NCBI GenBank assembly: GCA_049840435.1
Contig: JASGKY010000042.1
Coordinates: 62,001-126,000 of the forward strand
DNA from: JADLHS01 sp049840435
Lineage (GTDB): Bacteria; Verrucomicrobiota; Verrucomicrobiia; Limisphaerales; JADLHS01
Direction of reading: 5' to 3'
Length of the DNA stretch: 64,000 bases
Program-made: the position numbers and the translations under genes
Shown: in pieces, positions 37,783 through 47,049 of the stretch
How positions within the stretch are numbered: the stretch's first letter is position 1
Layout: every line of letters begins with the position of its first letter
The notes under the pieces: generated by a model
Told to the model about the DNA's origin: nothing
The model's input: only the letters and a program-made list of their open reading frames with translations
The model's database searches: none

Positions 37783-38689
37783 ACTTCACCCGCGGATCAA
37801 GCAACGTGTAAAGAAAATCCACCAAGAGATTCATCCCGACCAACAATGTCGCGTAAAGCAGCGCCAGCCCGACGGTCATGGTGTAATCCTGGTTCAACGA
37901 ACTGTTCACGAAATGCGTGCCCAAGCCGGGAATCTGAAAGATCGCCTCGATGACAAACGCGCCAGTCAGTAGATCGGCCAGCAGTGGACCGGCATAGGAA
38001 ACCACCGGCAACACCGCGAGTCGGAAGCCGTGCTTGAGCAGCACCGCATTTTCTGCCAGGCCCTTGGCTCGCGCCGTGGTGATGTATTCGGACTTCATCG
38101 TGTTCAGCATCCCCTCGCGCATCAGCCGCGCGATGCGACCCGAGAAGAACAGTCCGAGTGCCGCCACCGGCAGAATCATGTGCCACAGCGAAATCCACTG
38201 GGCAACTGGTAACCAGCGCAATTTAATGCCGAGAATCATCACGAGCACCGGGGCCATCACCAGCGCCGGCACGCACACCATCAGGATGGCAAAGAAGCTC
38301 CCAGCGTAATCCGGCCAACGTCCACGTCGGGCCGCGGTAAAGAATCCCACTGGCAAACCGACCCCCATCGCAAAACCAAATGCAATCGCCCCAAGCGTCA
38401 TGGAAACTGGCAACGCCTGCGCCACAACATCCGTAACGGTATGATTGCGGTATTTGAGCGACGGGCCAAAGTCGCCTTGTAACAAGCCGCCGATGTAGCG
38501 GAAGTACTGCTTCAGGAACGGTTCATCCAAGTGATACTTCGCCTGGATGGCCCGTTCGATTTCCGGTGAACCGGGTTTGCGTTCCCGGTCAAACGGACTG
38601 CCCGGCGTCAGCCGCACCAGCGCAAACGCCATGAAGCTGATCACCAGCAGCAAGGGGATAAGCGAAAGCAGTCGCCGCAAAAAATACAT
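37775..38689 (-). CDS. oppB: Oligopeptide ABC transporter permease (OppB/DppB)
   Basis: A 304-residue permease with six predicted helices. Typical features are MYFLRRLLSLIPLLLVISFMA at the N-terminus, RLTPGSPFDRERKPG, the EAA-like loop TARAKGLAENAVLLKHGFRL, and PGLGTHFVNSSLNQDY near the end. It forms the membrane channel with OppC. Its ATG overlaps the stop of the preceding unknown gene (TGATG), so the two are translationally coupled. Confidence 0.94.
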   Translation of the reverse strand: MYFLRRLLSLIPLLLVISFMAFALVRLTPGSPFDRERKPGSPEIERAIQAKYHLDEPFLKQYFRYIGGLLQGDFGPSLKYRNHTVTDVVAQALPVSMTLGAIAFGFAMGVGLPVGFFTAARRGRWPDYAGSFFAILMVCVPALVMAPVLVMILGIKLRWLPVAQWISLWHMILPVAALGLFFSGRIARLMREGMLNTMKSEYITTARAKGLAENAVLLKHGFRLAVLPVVSYAGPLLADLLTGAFVIEAIFQIPGLGTHFVNSSLNQDYTMTVGLALLYATLLVGMNLLVDFLYTLLDPRVKYE

Positions 38690-39330
38690 CAGCGCACCTT
38701 TCCCTTCTCTGCATAAAGTTGCTCCGCCATTGAGCGGTCATACCCATCATTAACCAAAAGCTCGATTTGTTTCTTTGCGAACTCAGACCACTCGCTTTCG
38801 AGGATCCCTCGTTGACTCCCATCAAGGAGTAATACATCGCGACTAAGCGCTGCGCGCAACCTCCGCAACAAGTGACAATGGTCACCGCCGGGTGTTGGGA
38901 CTTTGTCGAAAAGTATGGCGATTGCAGGGTTGTTAGTTTCAGTGAGCCCTTGCACGTAAACCCGCCCACACTCGGACTCGGATACGTCGGCATGATTTGT
39001 TAGTGCACGATCAAAAATAAAACGATCATAACATGGTCCGGTCAACGCGTAAGAAGGCACGTAGCTTCCCGCAAGGACTAGCAAAAGCGCATCACCATAG
39101 CCGTTGGTGTGAGTTGGGAACAAGCCACCGTGATCTCCAGCATACTGACGAAGCCCGGCACCAGCTTGCGGGATACAATGAGCATGCCCAAAAAACGACT
39201 CATTAAAAACTAGTGGACGTGAACGGACATAAAACACTCCGGCAACAACCAAGATAGAAATCCCGCTAAGCAAACTTAGCAACCATTTGCGTTTGCGGTT
39301 CGTTTTCAACTTGGAATTTATTCCCCTCAT
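38689..39330 (-). CDS. Membrane-anchored pseudopilin-like protein inside the opp operon
   Basis: A 213-residue protein with one N-terminal membrane helix (about 15-36) and an extracytoplasmic part. Sequences such as CIPQAGAGLRQYAGDHGGLFP and VLLLDGSQRG recall the post-helix region of Verrucomicrobia pseudopilins, although the canonical G/FTxxE prepilin motif is absent. Several cysteines could form disulfides. It is coupled at both ends: it overlaps the OppA gene by 4 bases and the OppB gene at TGATG. Its insertion between the binding protein and the permease is unusual. Confidence 0.65.
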   Translation of the reverse strand: MRGINSKLKTNRKRKWLLSLLSGISILVVAGVFYVRSRPLVFNESFFGHAHCIPQAGAGLRQYAGDHGGLFPTHTNGYGDALLLVLAGSYVPSYALTGPCYDRFIFDRALTNHADVSESECGRVYVQGLTETNNPAIAILFDKVPTPGGDHCHLLRRLRAALSRDVLLLDGSQRGILESEWSEFAKKQIELLVNDGYDRSMAEQLYAEKGKVR

Positions 39331-41042
39331 CGTGCTGTGTTTTTGCTTGAGGGCGCTTTGTAGATGTACTGCATCGGATGTTCATCCAGAATGTTCTGCC
39401 AGATGCCGCCGATTTTCGTGGCGTCGTAGTAATTGAACCCGGCGTAGAAATAGAGCGGGACGATGGGCGCTTCCTCGGCAACCAAAACCTGCTCGGCTTG
39501 GCGGAAAATCTCGGCACGCTTGGTCATGTCCGATTGCCCGTTCGCCTCACGGATCAGCGCATCGTAGCGGGCGTTCTTCCAGCCGGTACGGTTGTTGCCG
39601 CTGTCGCTCATGAACAGATCCAGAAACGTGTTCGCATCGTTGTAGTCGCCGATCCAACTCGATGTCGAGATGTCGTAATCCAGCTTGGACTGCGACGAGT
39701 AAAAAATCTTCCGTTCCACCTGCCGCAATTCGATCTCGACCCCCAACACATCGCGCCACATCTGTTGCAACTCCACGGCGACCTTGCCATGTAGTCTCGC
39801 TCCACCGGACGCCGAGAAAAACGTGTAGGTCACGCGAGGAAAACCTTTGCCTCCGGGAAAACCCGCCTCGGCCAATAACTGGCGGGCTGTATTCACATCA
39901 TAGCTCAGTCCGGCGGGCGACGTGTAATGCGCCACGCCAACCGGCACGAAGTGCGCGGCCGGCACTTCCGCGCCTTTGGTGAGTTTGTGGATGATCTTCG
40001 GTTTGTCCGTCGCCAGCGCAAAGGCGCGGCGCACCCGGGCATCGTTGAACGGCGGCTTGGTGACGTTGAAGCGATAAAAGTAGGTCCCGAGATAGGTGAA
40101 GCTGTGAAAATCCGACCGCTTTACCAACACATCCATCAACTCAGCGGGCACGAGGTCCTTATCCCAGACAATGTCCGCCGCGCCGGTCTCGTAGAGATTA
40201 AGCGCCGTATTGGGTGAACCGACGGGCAACACGTCAATGATCGCTGAGGCAGTATTGGCCACGTCCCAATAACGCGAATTGCGCAACAAGCGGACCTTGT
40301 CGTTCACGCGCCACGCGCCGAGTGTAAACGCACCGCTGGTCGGTAACGGCTCAGCGTGTAACCAGCGGTCGCCGTATTGTTCGATCGCCTGCCGGGGCAG
40401 CACCGCCAGGAATGGCAACGCACAAAGATCCAGAAAGAATGCTGCCGGTGAATCCAATTCCACGCGCAACGTATGCGCATCCAAGGCGGTCAAACCGACT
40501 TGGGATTTGTCAGTGATTTTTCCTTGGTGCCAGGCTTTGGCGTTCTTCACCCGAAAAAGTTGATCCGTGTAATCGCCCGCCGTCATCGGATCCAACGTGC
40601 GATACCAGGACCAAAGGACGTCCTCCGTCGTGATGGGTTCGCCGGTGGACCAGACGGCATTGGTGCGCAGGTGAAAGGTATAAACCCGGTTGTCAGCGGA
40701 AAGATCCCAGCTTTCCGCCAGCCCTGGAACTACCGTACCTGTGTGCGGATCAAGCTTGGTCAGACCATCGAACAGCGCCTTGGTGATGCGCATCTCGGAC
40801 ACGCCAGTGACGATGTGAGGATCAAGTGATTCCGGTTCGTTGCCATTGATAATCGTGAGGTCCGCCGGAGGTTCGGAGCGAAAACAACCAGAGAGCAGAA
40901 ATGCAGAAGTGAGAAGGATGAATGATGAAACCAGCTTCCGCCCGAATACGGATTTCTGCCGCCGCAAAACTTCTGCCTGCCCGGCCCAAAAAGAAAACCG
41001 CGCCAGCGGAGCAGTTCCGGTGGCGCGGTGGGCGATTCTCAT
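39327..41042 (-). CDS. oppA: Oligopeptide ABC transporter substrate-binding lipoprotein
   Basis: A solute-binding protein of the SBP_bac_5 family (571 residues from the first ATG at 41042). The lipobox LTSAFLLSGC near residue 52 predicts lipid anchoring. The stretch before it is long for a signal peptide, so the true start is probably later, perhaps a TTG around residue 26. Family marks include NGNEPESLDPHIVTG, GLAESWDLSADNRVYTFHL, FRFN...DARVRRAFALATDK and DYDISTSSWIGDYNDANTFL. It lies 8 bases after secG, so the whole pgk-tpiA-secG-opp block may be one transcript. Confidence 0.92.
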   Translation of the reverse strand: MRIAHRATGTAPLARFSFWAGQAEVLRRQKSVFGRKLVSSFILLTSAFLLSGCFRSEPPADLTIINGNEPESLDPHIVTGVSEMRITKALFDGLTKLDPHTGTVVPGLAESWDLSADNRVYTFHLRTNAVWSTGEPITTEDVLWSWYRTLDPMTAGDYTDQLFRVKNAKAWHQGKITDKSQVGLTALDAHTLRVELDSPAAFFLDLCALPFLAVLPRQAIEQYGDRWLHAEPLPTSGAFTLGAWRVNDKVRLLRNSRYWDVANTASAIIDVLPVGSPNTALNLYETGAADIVWDKDLVPAELMDVLVKRSDFHSFTYLGTYFYRFNVTKPPFNDARVRRAFALATDKPKIIHKLTKGAEVPAAHFVPVGVAHYTSPAGLSYDVNTARQLLAEAGFPGGKGFPRVTYTFFSASGGARLHGKVAVELQQMWRDVLGVEIELRQVERKIFYSSQSKLDYDISTSSWIGDYNDANTFLDLFMSDSGNNRTGWKNARYDALIREANGQSDMTKRAEIFRQAEQVLVAEEAPIVPLYFYAGFNYYDATKIGGIWQNILDEHPMQYIYKAPSSKNTAR

Positions 41043-41050
41043 CGCCGCGA

Positions 41051-41449
41051 TTATTTCGGCGCGGCGTTCGTGCTGTCAACTGCGGGGGCCGACACGTTTG
41101 TGGAGGTCAACAGGTTGACCGCAGGAGCCGCGGCCGGGGCCGAGGCGGGCACAACTTGCTTGTTTTCCTGTTCCACCAGGCTACGGAACGAATCTGACTT
41201 GCCACTGCGGCTGCTCTTCTGCAAGAGCGAGATAATGACGAGCAAGCTGAAGAACGTGATCGCCGCATATTTGGTGATCTTAGTCAGGGGATTACCCGCG
41301 CCTGCGCCGAACAACGCATCCGCCGCGCCCGCGCCAAACGCCAAGCCTGCCCCCGCTTCCTTCTTGGGCAATTGCACCAAAACCAGCAGGATCAACAGCA
41401 AACAATCAACAACCAGCACCGCCGTCAGTAAACCGATGAATAAGGTCAT
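41051..41449 (-). CDS. secG: Preprotein translocase subunit SecG
   Basis: A 132-residue inner-membrane component of the SecYEG channel. It has two helices, about residues 3-26 (LLTAVLVVDCLLLILLVLVQ) and 60-77 (ITKYAAITFFSLLVIISLL), joined by a glycine-rich loop (GAGLAFGAGAADALFGAG), which is diagnostic. The C-terminal tail is Ala/Pro-rich and of low complexity. It sits 11 bases after tpiA, an arrangement found in many bacteria. Confidence 0.92.
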   Translation of the reverse strand: MTLFIGLLTAVLVVDCLLLILLVLVQLPKKEAGAGLAFGAGAADALFGAGAGNPLTKITKYAAITFFSLLVIISLLQKSSRSGKSDSFRSLVEQENKQVVPASAPAAAPAVNLLTSTNVSAPAVDSTNAAPK

Positions 41450-41460
41450 AAGCCGACAGC

Positions 41461-42225
41461 TTAGATGGAATTTTTGATGATGTCAGCAAAACTTCGCGCT
41501 TCCAACGAAGCCCCACCGACCAAAGCACCGTCCACGTCGGGCTGGCTCATGAGTTCTTTGGCGTTGTTGGGTTTAACGCTACCGCCATATTGGATACGGA
41601 CTTTTTTGGCAGTCGCGTCATCAAACATCTTGGCCAACACCCCACGGATGAACGCATGGGCGTCTTGCGCCTGCTGGGTGGTGGCGGTTTTGCCCGTGCC
41701 GATGGCCCAGACAGGTTCGTAGGCCAAAACAGTTTCGACCATCTGCTCTTTGGTCAGTCCTGCGAGGCTGCCGGTGACTTGGGTTTCCAAAACCTTTTCA
41801 GTCAGATTACCTTCGCGTTCCGTGAGGGTTTCCCCGATGCAAACGATCGGCTTCAAGTTCGCCGCATGAACCGCTGCCGCCTTCTTGGCGATCAACGCAT
41901 CCGTTTCCTTCTGGTATTGGCGCCGTTCGCTATGGCCGAGAATGACATAGCGCGTGGAGAATTCCTTGAGCATGCCCGCGGCGATTTCACCGGTGAACGC
42001 ACCCATACCGTTCTCACTCATGTTCTGCGCGCCCAGCTTGATGTTCGAGTCGAGAACTGCCTTGGAGACGGATTCGAGCGCGGTATAGGGCGGGCACACA
42101 ACGATGTCCACTTCCTTCACAGACGCGAGATCGCGCTTGAGGTCGGCCACGAGGGCGAGGGCCTCGGCGACCGTCTTGTTCATCTTCCAGTTACCGGCAA
42201 TGATCAGCTTACGTTCTTTATTCAT
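41461..42225 (-). CDS. tpiA: Triosephosphate isomerase
   Basis: A 254-residue glycolytic TIM-barrel enzyme that interconverts dihydroxyacetone phosphate and glyceraldehyde 3-phosphate. All catalytic residues are visible: N12 and K14 in AGNWKMNKT, H98 in ILGHSERR and E170 in AYEPVWAIGTGKTA. The phosphate loop QYGGSVKPNNA and GALVGGASL are near the C-terminus. It starts 21 bases after pgk. The frame is intact. Confidence 0.97.
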   Translation of the reverse strand: MNKERKLIIAGNWKMNKTVAEALALVADLKRDLASVKEVDIVVCPPYTALESVSKAVLDSNIKLGAQNMSENGMGAFTGEIAAGMLKEFSTRYVILGHSERRQYQKETDALIAKKAAAVHAANLKPIVCIGETLTEREGNLTEKVLETQVTGSLAGLTKEQMVETVLAYEPVWAIGTGKTATTQQAQDAHAFIRGVLAKMFDDATAKKVRIQYGGSVKPNNAKELMSQPDVDGALVGGASLEARSFADIIKNSI

Positions 42226-42246
42226 CTCAAATCCTCCCAGTTAATA

Positions 42247-43504
42247 TTACTTGTTGCTCAACACGGCCACGCCGGGCAGCTCTTTGCCTTCCAAAAATTC
42301 CAAGCTCGCGCCGCCACCGGTGCTCATGAAGGTGACCTTGTCACCCATGCCAGCCTTGTTGATGGCTTTCACGCTGTCGCCGCCACCGATGATGGTCTTC
42401 GCTCCATTTTTCTGGGTTGCGTCCACCACCGCTTGCGCGACGGCATTGGTGCCGACTGCAAAGCGCTTGTCTTCAAAAATACCCATCGGGCCGTTCCACA
42501 ACACCGTCTTGGCGCTGCGCAACACGTCGCCGAACTTCGCCGCGGTGGCCGGACCGATATCCACCCCTTCTTCCGCGTCAGGAATGTCGTTCTCTGCCCA
42601 ATTCCGCGGGTTTGTCAAATCGAGGACCCGGGCGACCTTTCTTATCGAGCTTGTCGGTCTTGACCGGCGTAACGATCGTATTGTCCACGGGGAGGAGGAA
42701 TTGCACGCCGCGCTTCTTGGCTTTCTCCAACGCCGCCAAAGCCACATCGGTCTTGTCTTTTTCGACGAGCGAATGACCAACCTTACTGCCCTGCGCCAAC
42801 TTGAACGTGTAAGCCATCGCACCGCCGATCAGGATCGAGTCCGCCTTTTCCAGCAGGCGATCGATCACCTTGATCTTGTCGGAAACCTTCGCGCCGCCGA
42901 GGATGACCACGAACGGACGGGCCGGATTTTCCAGTTCGTCACCGAGGAACTTGAGTTCACGTTCCATCAGCAAACCCGCCGCCGCCTGACCGCCACGCTT
43001 GGTCACGATGCGAGCAACACCTTCTGTCGAAGCATGCGCGCGATGCGCCGCGCCGAACGCGTCGTTCACATAGACATCCGCAACCTTCGCAAGCTTCTCC
43101 GCGAATGCCGGATCATTGGCTTCTTCTTCGTTGTAATAGCGGACGTTCTCGAGCAGCAACACGCCGCCGGGCGGGAGTTCGTTGGCGAGTTTCTCAACTT
43201 TTTCGCCGATGCAATCGTCCGCAAAATTCACTTTGCAGCCGAGCAGTTCGGCCAGACGCGCCGCCACGGGACGCAGCGACATGGTGGCTTCGCGCTTGCC
43301 CTTCGGGCGACCCATGTGGGCGGCGAGGATGAGGCGGGCGCCCTTTTCGATGAGCAACCGGAGCGTCGGAAGGGTTTCCTTGATGCGCGTCTCGTCGGTG
43401 ATGACCATCTGGCCATCCTTTTCTTCGAGCGGGACGTTGTAATCCACGCGCATGAAAACGCGTTTGCCATGTACGTTGAGGTCGCGGACCGTGAGTTTTG
43501 CCAT
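42247..43504 (-). CDS. pgk: Phosphoglycerate kinase, one frameshift
   Basis: The glycolytic enzyme that makes ATP from 1,3-bisphosphoglycerate. ATG 43504 begins MAKLTVRDLNVHGKRVFMRVDYNVPL. The N-lobe motifs (HMGRPKGKRE, LLLENVRYYNEEEAND, DAFGAAHRAHAS) and the hinge (VILGGAKVSDKIKVID) are intact. Near 42630-42645 the frame shifts within DKLDKKG. The C-lobe continues in another frame (AVLWNGPMGIFEDKRFA, TIIGGGDSVKAIN, STGGGASLEFLEGKELPG) to 42247. The repaired length of about 418 residues fits the family. A sequencing indel is the simplest explanation for an essential gene. Confidence 0.92.
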
Positions 43505-43639
43505 AAGAGTTAAAGTTTTTTCGGGCGGGAAACGTTCCCAAAACCGAACGCGGAGGATACCGACCGAGTGCGAATAGTCAATGTTTTCAGGGTGACAAAC
43601 AGTTTGTCCCATCCGAAGAATTAACCAGCGGCCAGCGCG

Positions 43640-43772
43640 CAGCCAAGCACCAAACCCCAACCTCCAAGCTCCAGAAAAACATCAATAACCAAGCTCCAAT
43701 TAGCTCCGCTCGACAGGCTTGATGTTTGGCATTTGAGATTTCCCTGGATGTTGGAGCTTGGAATATGGAGCT
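43640..43772. repeat. Intergenic inverted repeats with AAGCTCCA / TGGAGCTT cores
   Basis: The spacer between pgk and leuB holds several copies of CCAAGCTCCA on one side (near 43661 and 43690) and TTGGAGCTTGGA and ATGGAGCTT on the other (near 43752-43772), partly with CATCAA / TTGATG nearby. The arms could form a long imperfect hairpin. The same core recurs in the terminator just after leuB. Confidence 0.55.
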
Positions 43773-43797
43773 TTTGATTGCTACTCTGCGCGCCCTT

Positions 43798-44910
43798 ATG
43801 AGTTCAAAGAATTTCAAGATCGCCGCGCTCGCGGGCGACGGCATCGGACCGGAAGTCATGCGTGAGGCCATCAAGGTCCTCCGCGCCACGGAAAAGAAAT
43901 TTGGCTTCACCCTCCAGATCACCGAAGCACCCGTCGGCTGGGCGGGCATTGACGCCGCCGGCAAAGCGTTACCGGATGCCACGCTCGCGCTGTGCAAAGC
44001 ATCAGACTCTATCCTCTTCGGCTCGGTCGGTCTGCCGGATCGCGATCCGACAATCCCCAAGGAAGAACGCCCCGAGCGCGCCGCGTTGCTGCGTTTGCGC
44101 AAAGAGTTCGGCTTGTTCGCCAACCTGCGCCCGGTTTCCCTACCCAAAGTTTTGTCCCACGCCTGCCCGCTCGCCAAGGAACGTCAGGGCGATGGCATTG
44201 ACATCCTCGTCGTTCGCGAGCTCACCGGCGGCATGTATTTCGGCCAGCCCAAGAAAACCGAAGACCTCGGTGGCGGGAATCAGCGCGCGATTGACACGAT
44301 GGTTTACACGACGCCCGAGATCGAACGTATCGCGCACGTGGCATTCAAGTCCGCACAGTTGCGTCGCAAGAAACTCACGAGCATTGATAAAGCGAACGTA
44401 CTCGAAAACGGCATCCTCTGGCGCGAAGTCGTGACGCGTGTCGGCAAGAATTATCCCGACGTGACGCTCGAGCACATGTTTGTGGACAACGGCGCGATGC
44501 AACTCATGCTCAAGCCCACACAATTCGACGTGATGCTCTGCGAAAACATGTTCGGCGACATCCTCAGCGATGAGGCTGCCGCACTCGGTGGTTCGCTCGG
44601 CATGTTGCCCAGCGCCAGCCTTGGCGCGACCACAGGCGGAAATACTTTCGGCTTTTACGAACCCGCTGGTGGCACAGCACCGGACATTGCGGGCAAAAAC
44701 CTTGCGAACCCGATTGCGCAAATCCTTTCGAGCGCGCTGATGCTTCGTCACAGCTTCGGCTTGAACGACGCGGCAGCCGCCATCGAGAACGCCGTGACCA
44801 AAGCCATCAACGCGGGCAATCGCACTGGCGATATCTTCAATCCCATCGAGACGACGGCTAAGAAAGTCGGCACAACGCAGATGGGTGACGCGATTGTCGT
44901 AGCGCTCTGA
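43798..44910 (+). CDS. leuB: 3-isopropylmalate dehydrogenase
   Basis: A 370-residue enzyme of leucine synthesis that oxidatively decarboxylates 3-isopropylmalate with NAD+. ATG 43798 is used because family sequence starts there (FKIAALAGDGIGPEVM). Visible motifs include FGLFANLRPV, VVRELTGGMYFGQPKK, IDKANVLENGILWREVV, the metal site CENMFGDILSDEAAALGGSLG and the NAD-binding EPAGGTAPDIAGKNLANPI. Homoisocitrate or tartrate dehydrogenases are related, but the LRP and EL.GGMYFG motifs favour LeuB. It is flanked on both sides by the AAGCTCCA palindromes. Confidence 0.94.
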   Translation: MSSKNFKIAALAGDGIGPEVMREAIKVLRATEKKFGFTLQITEAPVGWAGIDAAGKALPDATLALCKASDSILFGSVGLPDRDPTIPKEERPERAALLRLRKEFGLFANLRPVSLPKVLSHACPLAKERQGDGIDILVVRELTGGMYFGQPKKTEDLGGGNQRAIDTMVYTTPEIERIAHVAFKSAQLRRKKLTSIDKANVLENGILWREVVTRVGKNYPDVTLEHMFVDNGAMQLMLKPTQFDVMLCENMFGDILSDEAAALGGSLGMLPSASLGATTGGNTFGFYEPAGGTAPDIAGKNLANPIAQILSSALMLRHSFGLNDAAAAIENAVTKAINAGNRTGDIFNPIETTAKKVGTTQMGDAIVVAL

Positions 44911-44932
44911 CGCCTCGAACGAAGCAAGTTTC

Positions 44933-44982
44933 AAGCTCCAAACAATCAGGCACATCACGCCGTTGTTTGGAGCTTTTTGTTT
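44933..44982. terminator. Bidirectional terminator between leuB and the AAA ATPase gene
   Basis: A perfect 13-base stem, AAGCTCCAAACAA (44933-44945) with TTGTTTGGAGCTT (44963-44975), is followed by TTTGTTT on the plus strand. It lies 22 bases after the leuB stop and directly at the end of the convergent ATPase gene. Confidence 0.82.
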
Positions 44983-46510
44983 AATCGCACGGCACGGTCC
45001 GCCCGGCAGACCATTCACGAATCTCGCCAACCTTCTCGGCCAGCACGACGGAGAGGGGACGCGTTTGTTTGATCTCGGCCAGCAAATCCTCCTGCGACAC
45101 CGTGCGGCCTTGCGCGTGCGCGGTGTACATCGAAGACACAATCGCCTGTTCGATTTCCGAGCCGGAGAAACCCTCCGTGGCTTCCGTGAGCGCGGGAAGT
45201 TTGAATTCAGCCGGCTTCAGCGCTCGTTTGCGCAGGTGAATCTCAAAGATGTTCTGACGGTTTGCCGCTGACGGCAGATCCACAAAGAAGATTTCGTCGA
45301 AGCGCCCCTTGCGCACCATCTCCGGCGGCAGGCGGGTGATGTCATTCGCCGTGGCAACGACGAACACCGGCTTCTTCCGCTCGGACAGCCACGTGAGCAA
45401 CGCGCCGAGAATCCGTCGCGACAAACCGTCGTCCTCATCGCCAACGGCGAGGCCCTTCTCAATCTCATCCATCCACAACACGCACGGCGCCATGACCTCG
45501 GCGGTCTCCAGCGCCTTGCGGAGATTGCGCTCTGTCTCGCCGTAATACTTGTTGTAGAGCACACCGAAATCCAGCGTAACAACGGCACGCCAAAGATCCC
45601 TGCCGCCGCTTTCGCGGCCAGACTTTTGCCGCAACCCTGCACACCGAGCAACAACACCCCGCGCGGCGGATCAAGTTTCGGCTGATCGTCGTCCGTAAAG
45701 AAGCTTTTGCGCACGTCGAGCCATTGCCGCAACCGGGTCATGCCGCCGATATCGGAAAACTTCGCGGTCTCGTATTCAAACGACAGTGGCGAATCTGTGC
45801 CGAGCAATTCATACTTGGCCCGCATTACATCGGGCATCTCAGACTCTGTGATCGCACCGTCATCAGCAATAGCCTTGATGCGCCAGGCGGCGCGCGTCGG
45901 TCGCGGTGAGGCCGGTGAGATTACGCACAAGCAGCTCGATGGCCTTGTTTGTCGTGCTGACTTCGCGTCGGCCATTTTCCGCGCCCCAATCGGCGGCAGC
46001 GTCATAGACGATCTTGCGCAGCTCGTTCGGCGTGGGCAGCGGCAGACGGAACGGCGCGGTAAAGGGGCGCAATTCTTCCGGCATCTGGATCGCATGTCCG
46101 ACAAGGATCACGGTGGAATAATGCTTCCGATACGTGAGAGCGATGTCTTTGAGGTGCCGGATGTGAACCGCATCTTCAAGATACGGATGGAAATCCAGCA
46201 GCACGAAGAGGGAGTTGTTCGCCTGGGTGCGGATGTAGGTGAGCACTTCCTGCGACTTCACCACGGATTGAATCGGCTGATCATTGGGATCAAACGCCTG
46301 CAAGCCTTCGGTGACCGTCCAGCGAAACGCCCGGAGCTGCTGGTTCGCCGCAATCTGCCGGACCAGCGCGACGATCTCCGGCTCTTCATTGCTCTCGACG
46401 GCGATGAGCGGCGTGCGCGAGCGGATGATGGCCGCCAGATCATGCAGCGGACTCTCGGTGTTGAGCATCTGCATCCGCGCCATTGCGGCATTGGGGAAAT
46501 TAGCGGCCAT
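44981..46510 (-). CDS. Ycf46-like AAA+ ATPase, two frameshifts
   Basis: Three overlapping frames make one protein of about 510 residues. The N-terminal part (LHDLAAIIRSRTPLIAVES, WTVTEGLQAF) and the AAA+ module match cyanobacterial and plastid Ycf46-type proteins: FSDIGGMTRLRQWLDVR, Walker A GVQGCGKSLAAKA, Walker B CVLWMDEIEKGL, sensor VATANDI and RKGRFDEIFFVDLP. The shifts lie near 45880 and 45570-45600. In cyanobacteria Ycf46 has been linked to carbon-uptake regulation; its role here is unknown. It is transcribed divergently from the mntR-like gene with a 105-base spacer. ATG 46510 is preferred over an upstream GTG at 46519. Confidence 0.82.
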
Positions 46511-46615
46511 GTCAGGCACAACTCACGCGGAAACGGACGGACATTCAAGCAAAAACCATGCGCCCCCGAGGCCCTGACTTGCTTCACAGCAAAAATCCTG
46601 TTTAATCCCGTCGTC

Positions 46616-47047
46616 ATGCCCGCGTCCAACGCCCCCAGTCAAAGCGCCGAGGATTATCTCGAACGGTATCCACGAGTTGATCCAGGCGAAGGGCTATGCG
46701 CGCGTCGTGGACATCGCCTCCTCGCTCAAGGTGCGGCAGGCCTCCGTCACGAGCATGGTGCAAAAGCTCGCCCGCGCCGGGTTCGTGAAGTACAAAAATA
46801 TCGCGGCCTCATCCTTACCGACGAAGGCCGCGCCGTTGCGCTGACCATTCAACATCGGCACGCCACGCTCTCCCGCTTCTTCTCGCTCTTCGGCCTCGAC
46901 GCAGAAACTCAACGCGCCGACATCGAGGGCATCGAACATCATCTCAGCCCGGACACGCTGGCGATGTTCGCGGACCTGGCGGCGTTCTTTGAAGAAAGCC
47001 CCGACGCCTTGAAGGCTTTCAAACAAAGCCGCAAGAAGCGGAAGTAA
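46616..47047 (+). CDS. DtxR/MntR-type metal-dependent regulator, frameshifted
   Basis: A repaired protein of about 143 residues. The N-terminus reads SAEDYLERIHELIQAKGYARV once an extra base near 46667 is removed; the helix-turn-helix VVDIASSLKVRQASVTSMVQ follows. After another extra base near 46796 come YRGLILTDEGRAVALTIQHRH and the dimerization part with EGIEHHLSP. These match MntR/DtxR-family repressors that sense Mn2+ or Fe2+. No transporter gene is adjacent. It ends 2 bases before the convergent glnD stop. Confidence 0.78.
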   Translation: MPASNAPSQSAEDYLERYPRVDPGEGLCARRGHRLLAQGAAGLRHEHGAKARPRRVREVQKYRGLILTDEGRAVALTIQHRHATLSRFFSLFGLDAETQRADIEGIEHHLSPDTLAMFADLAAFFEESPDALKAFKQSRKKRK

Positions 47048-47049
47048 CC

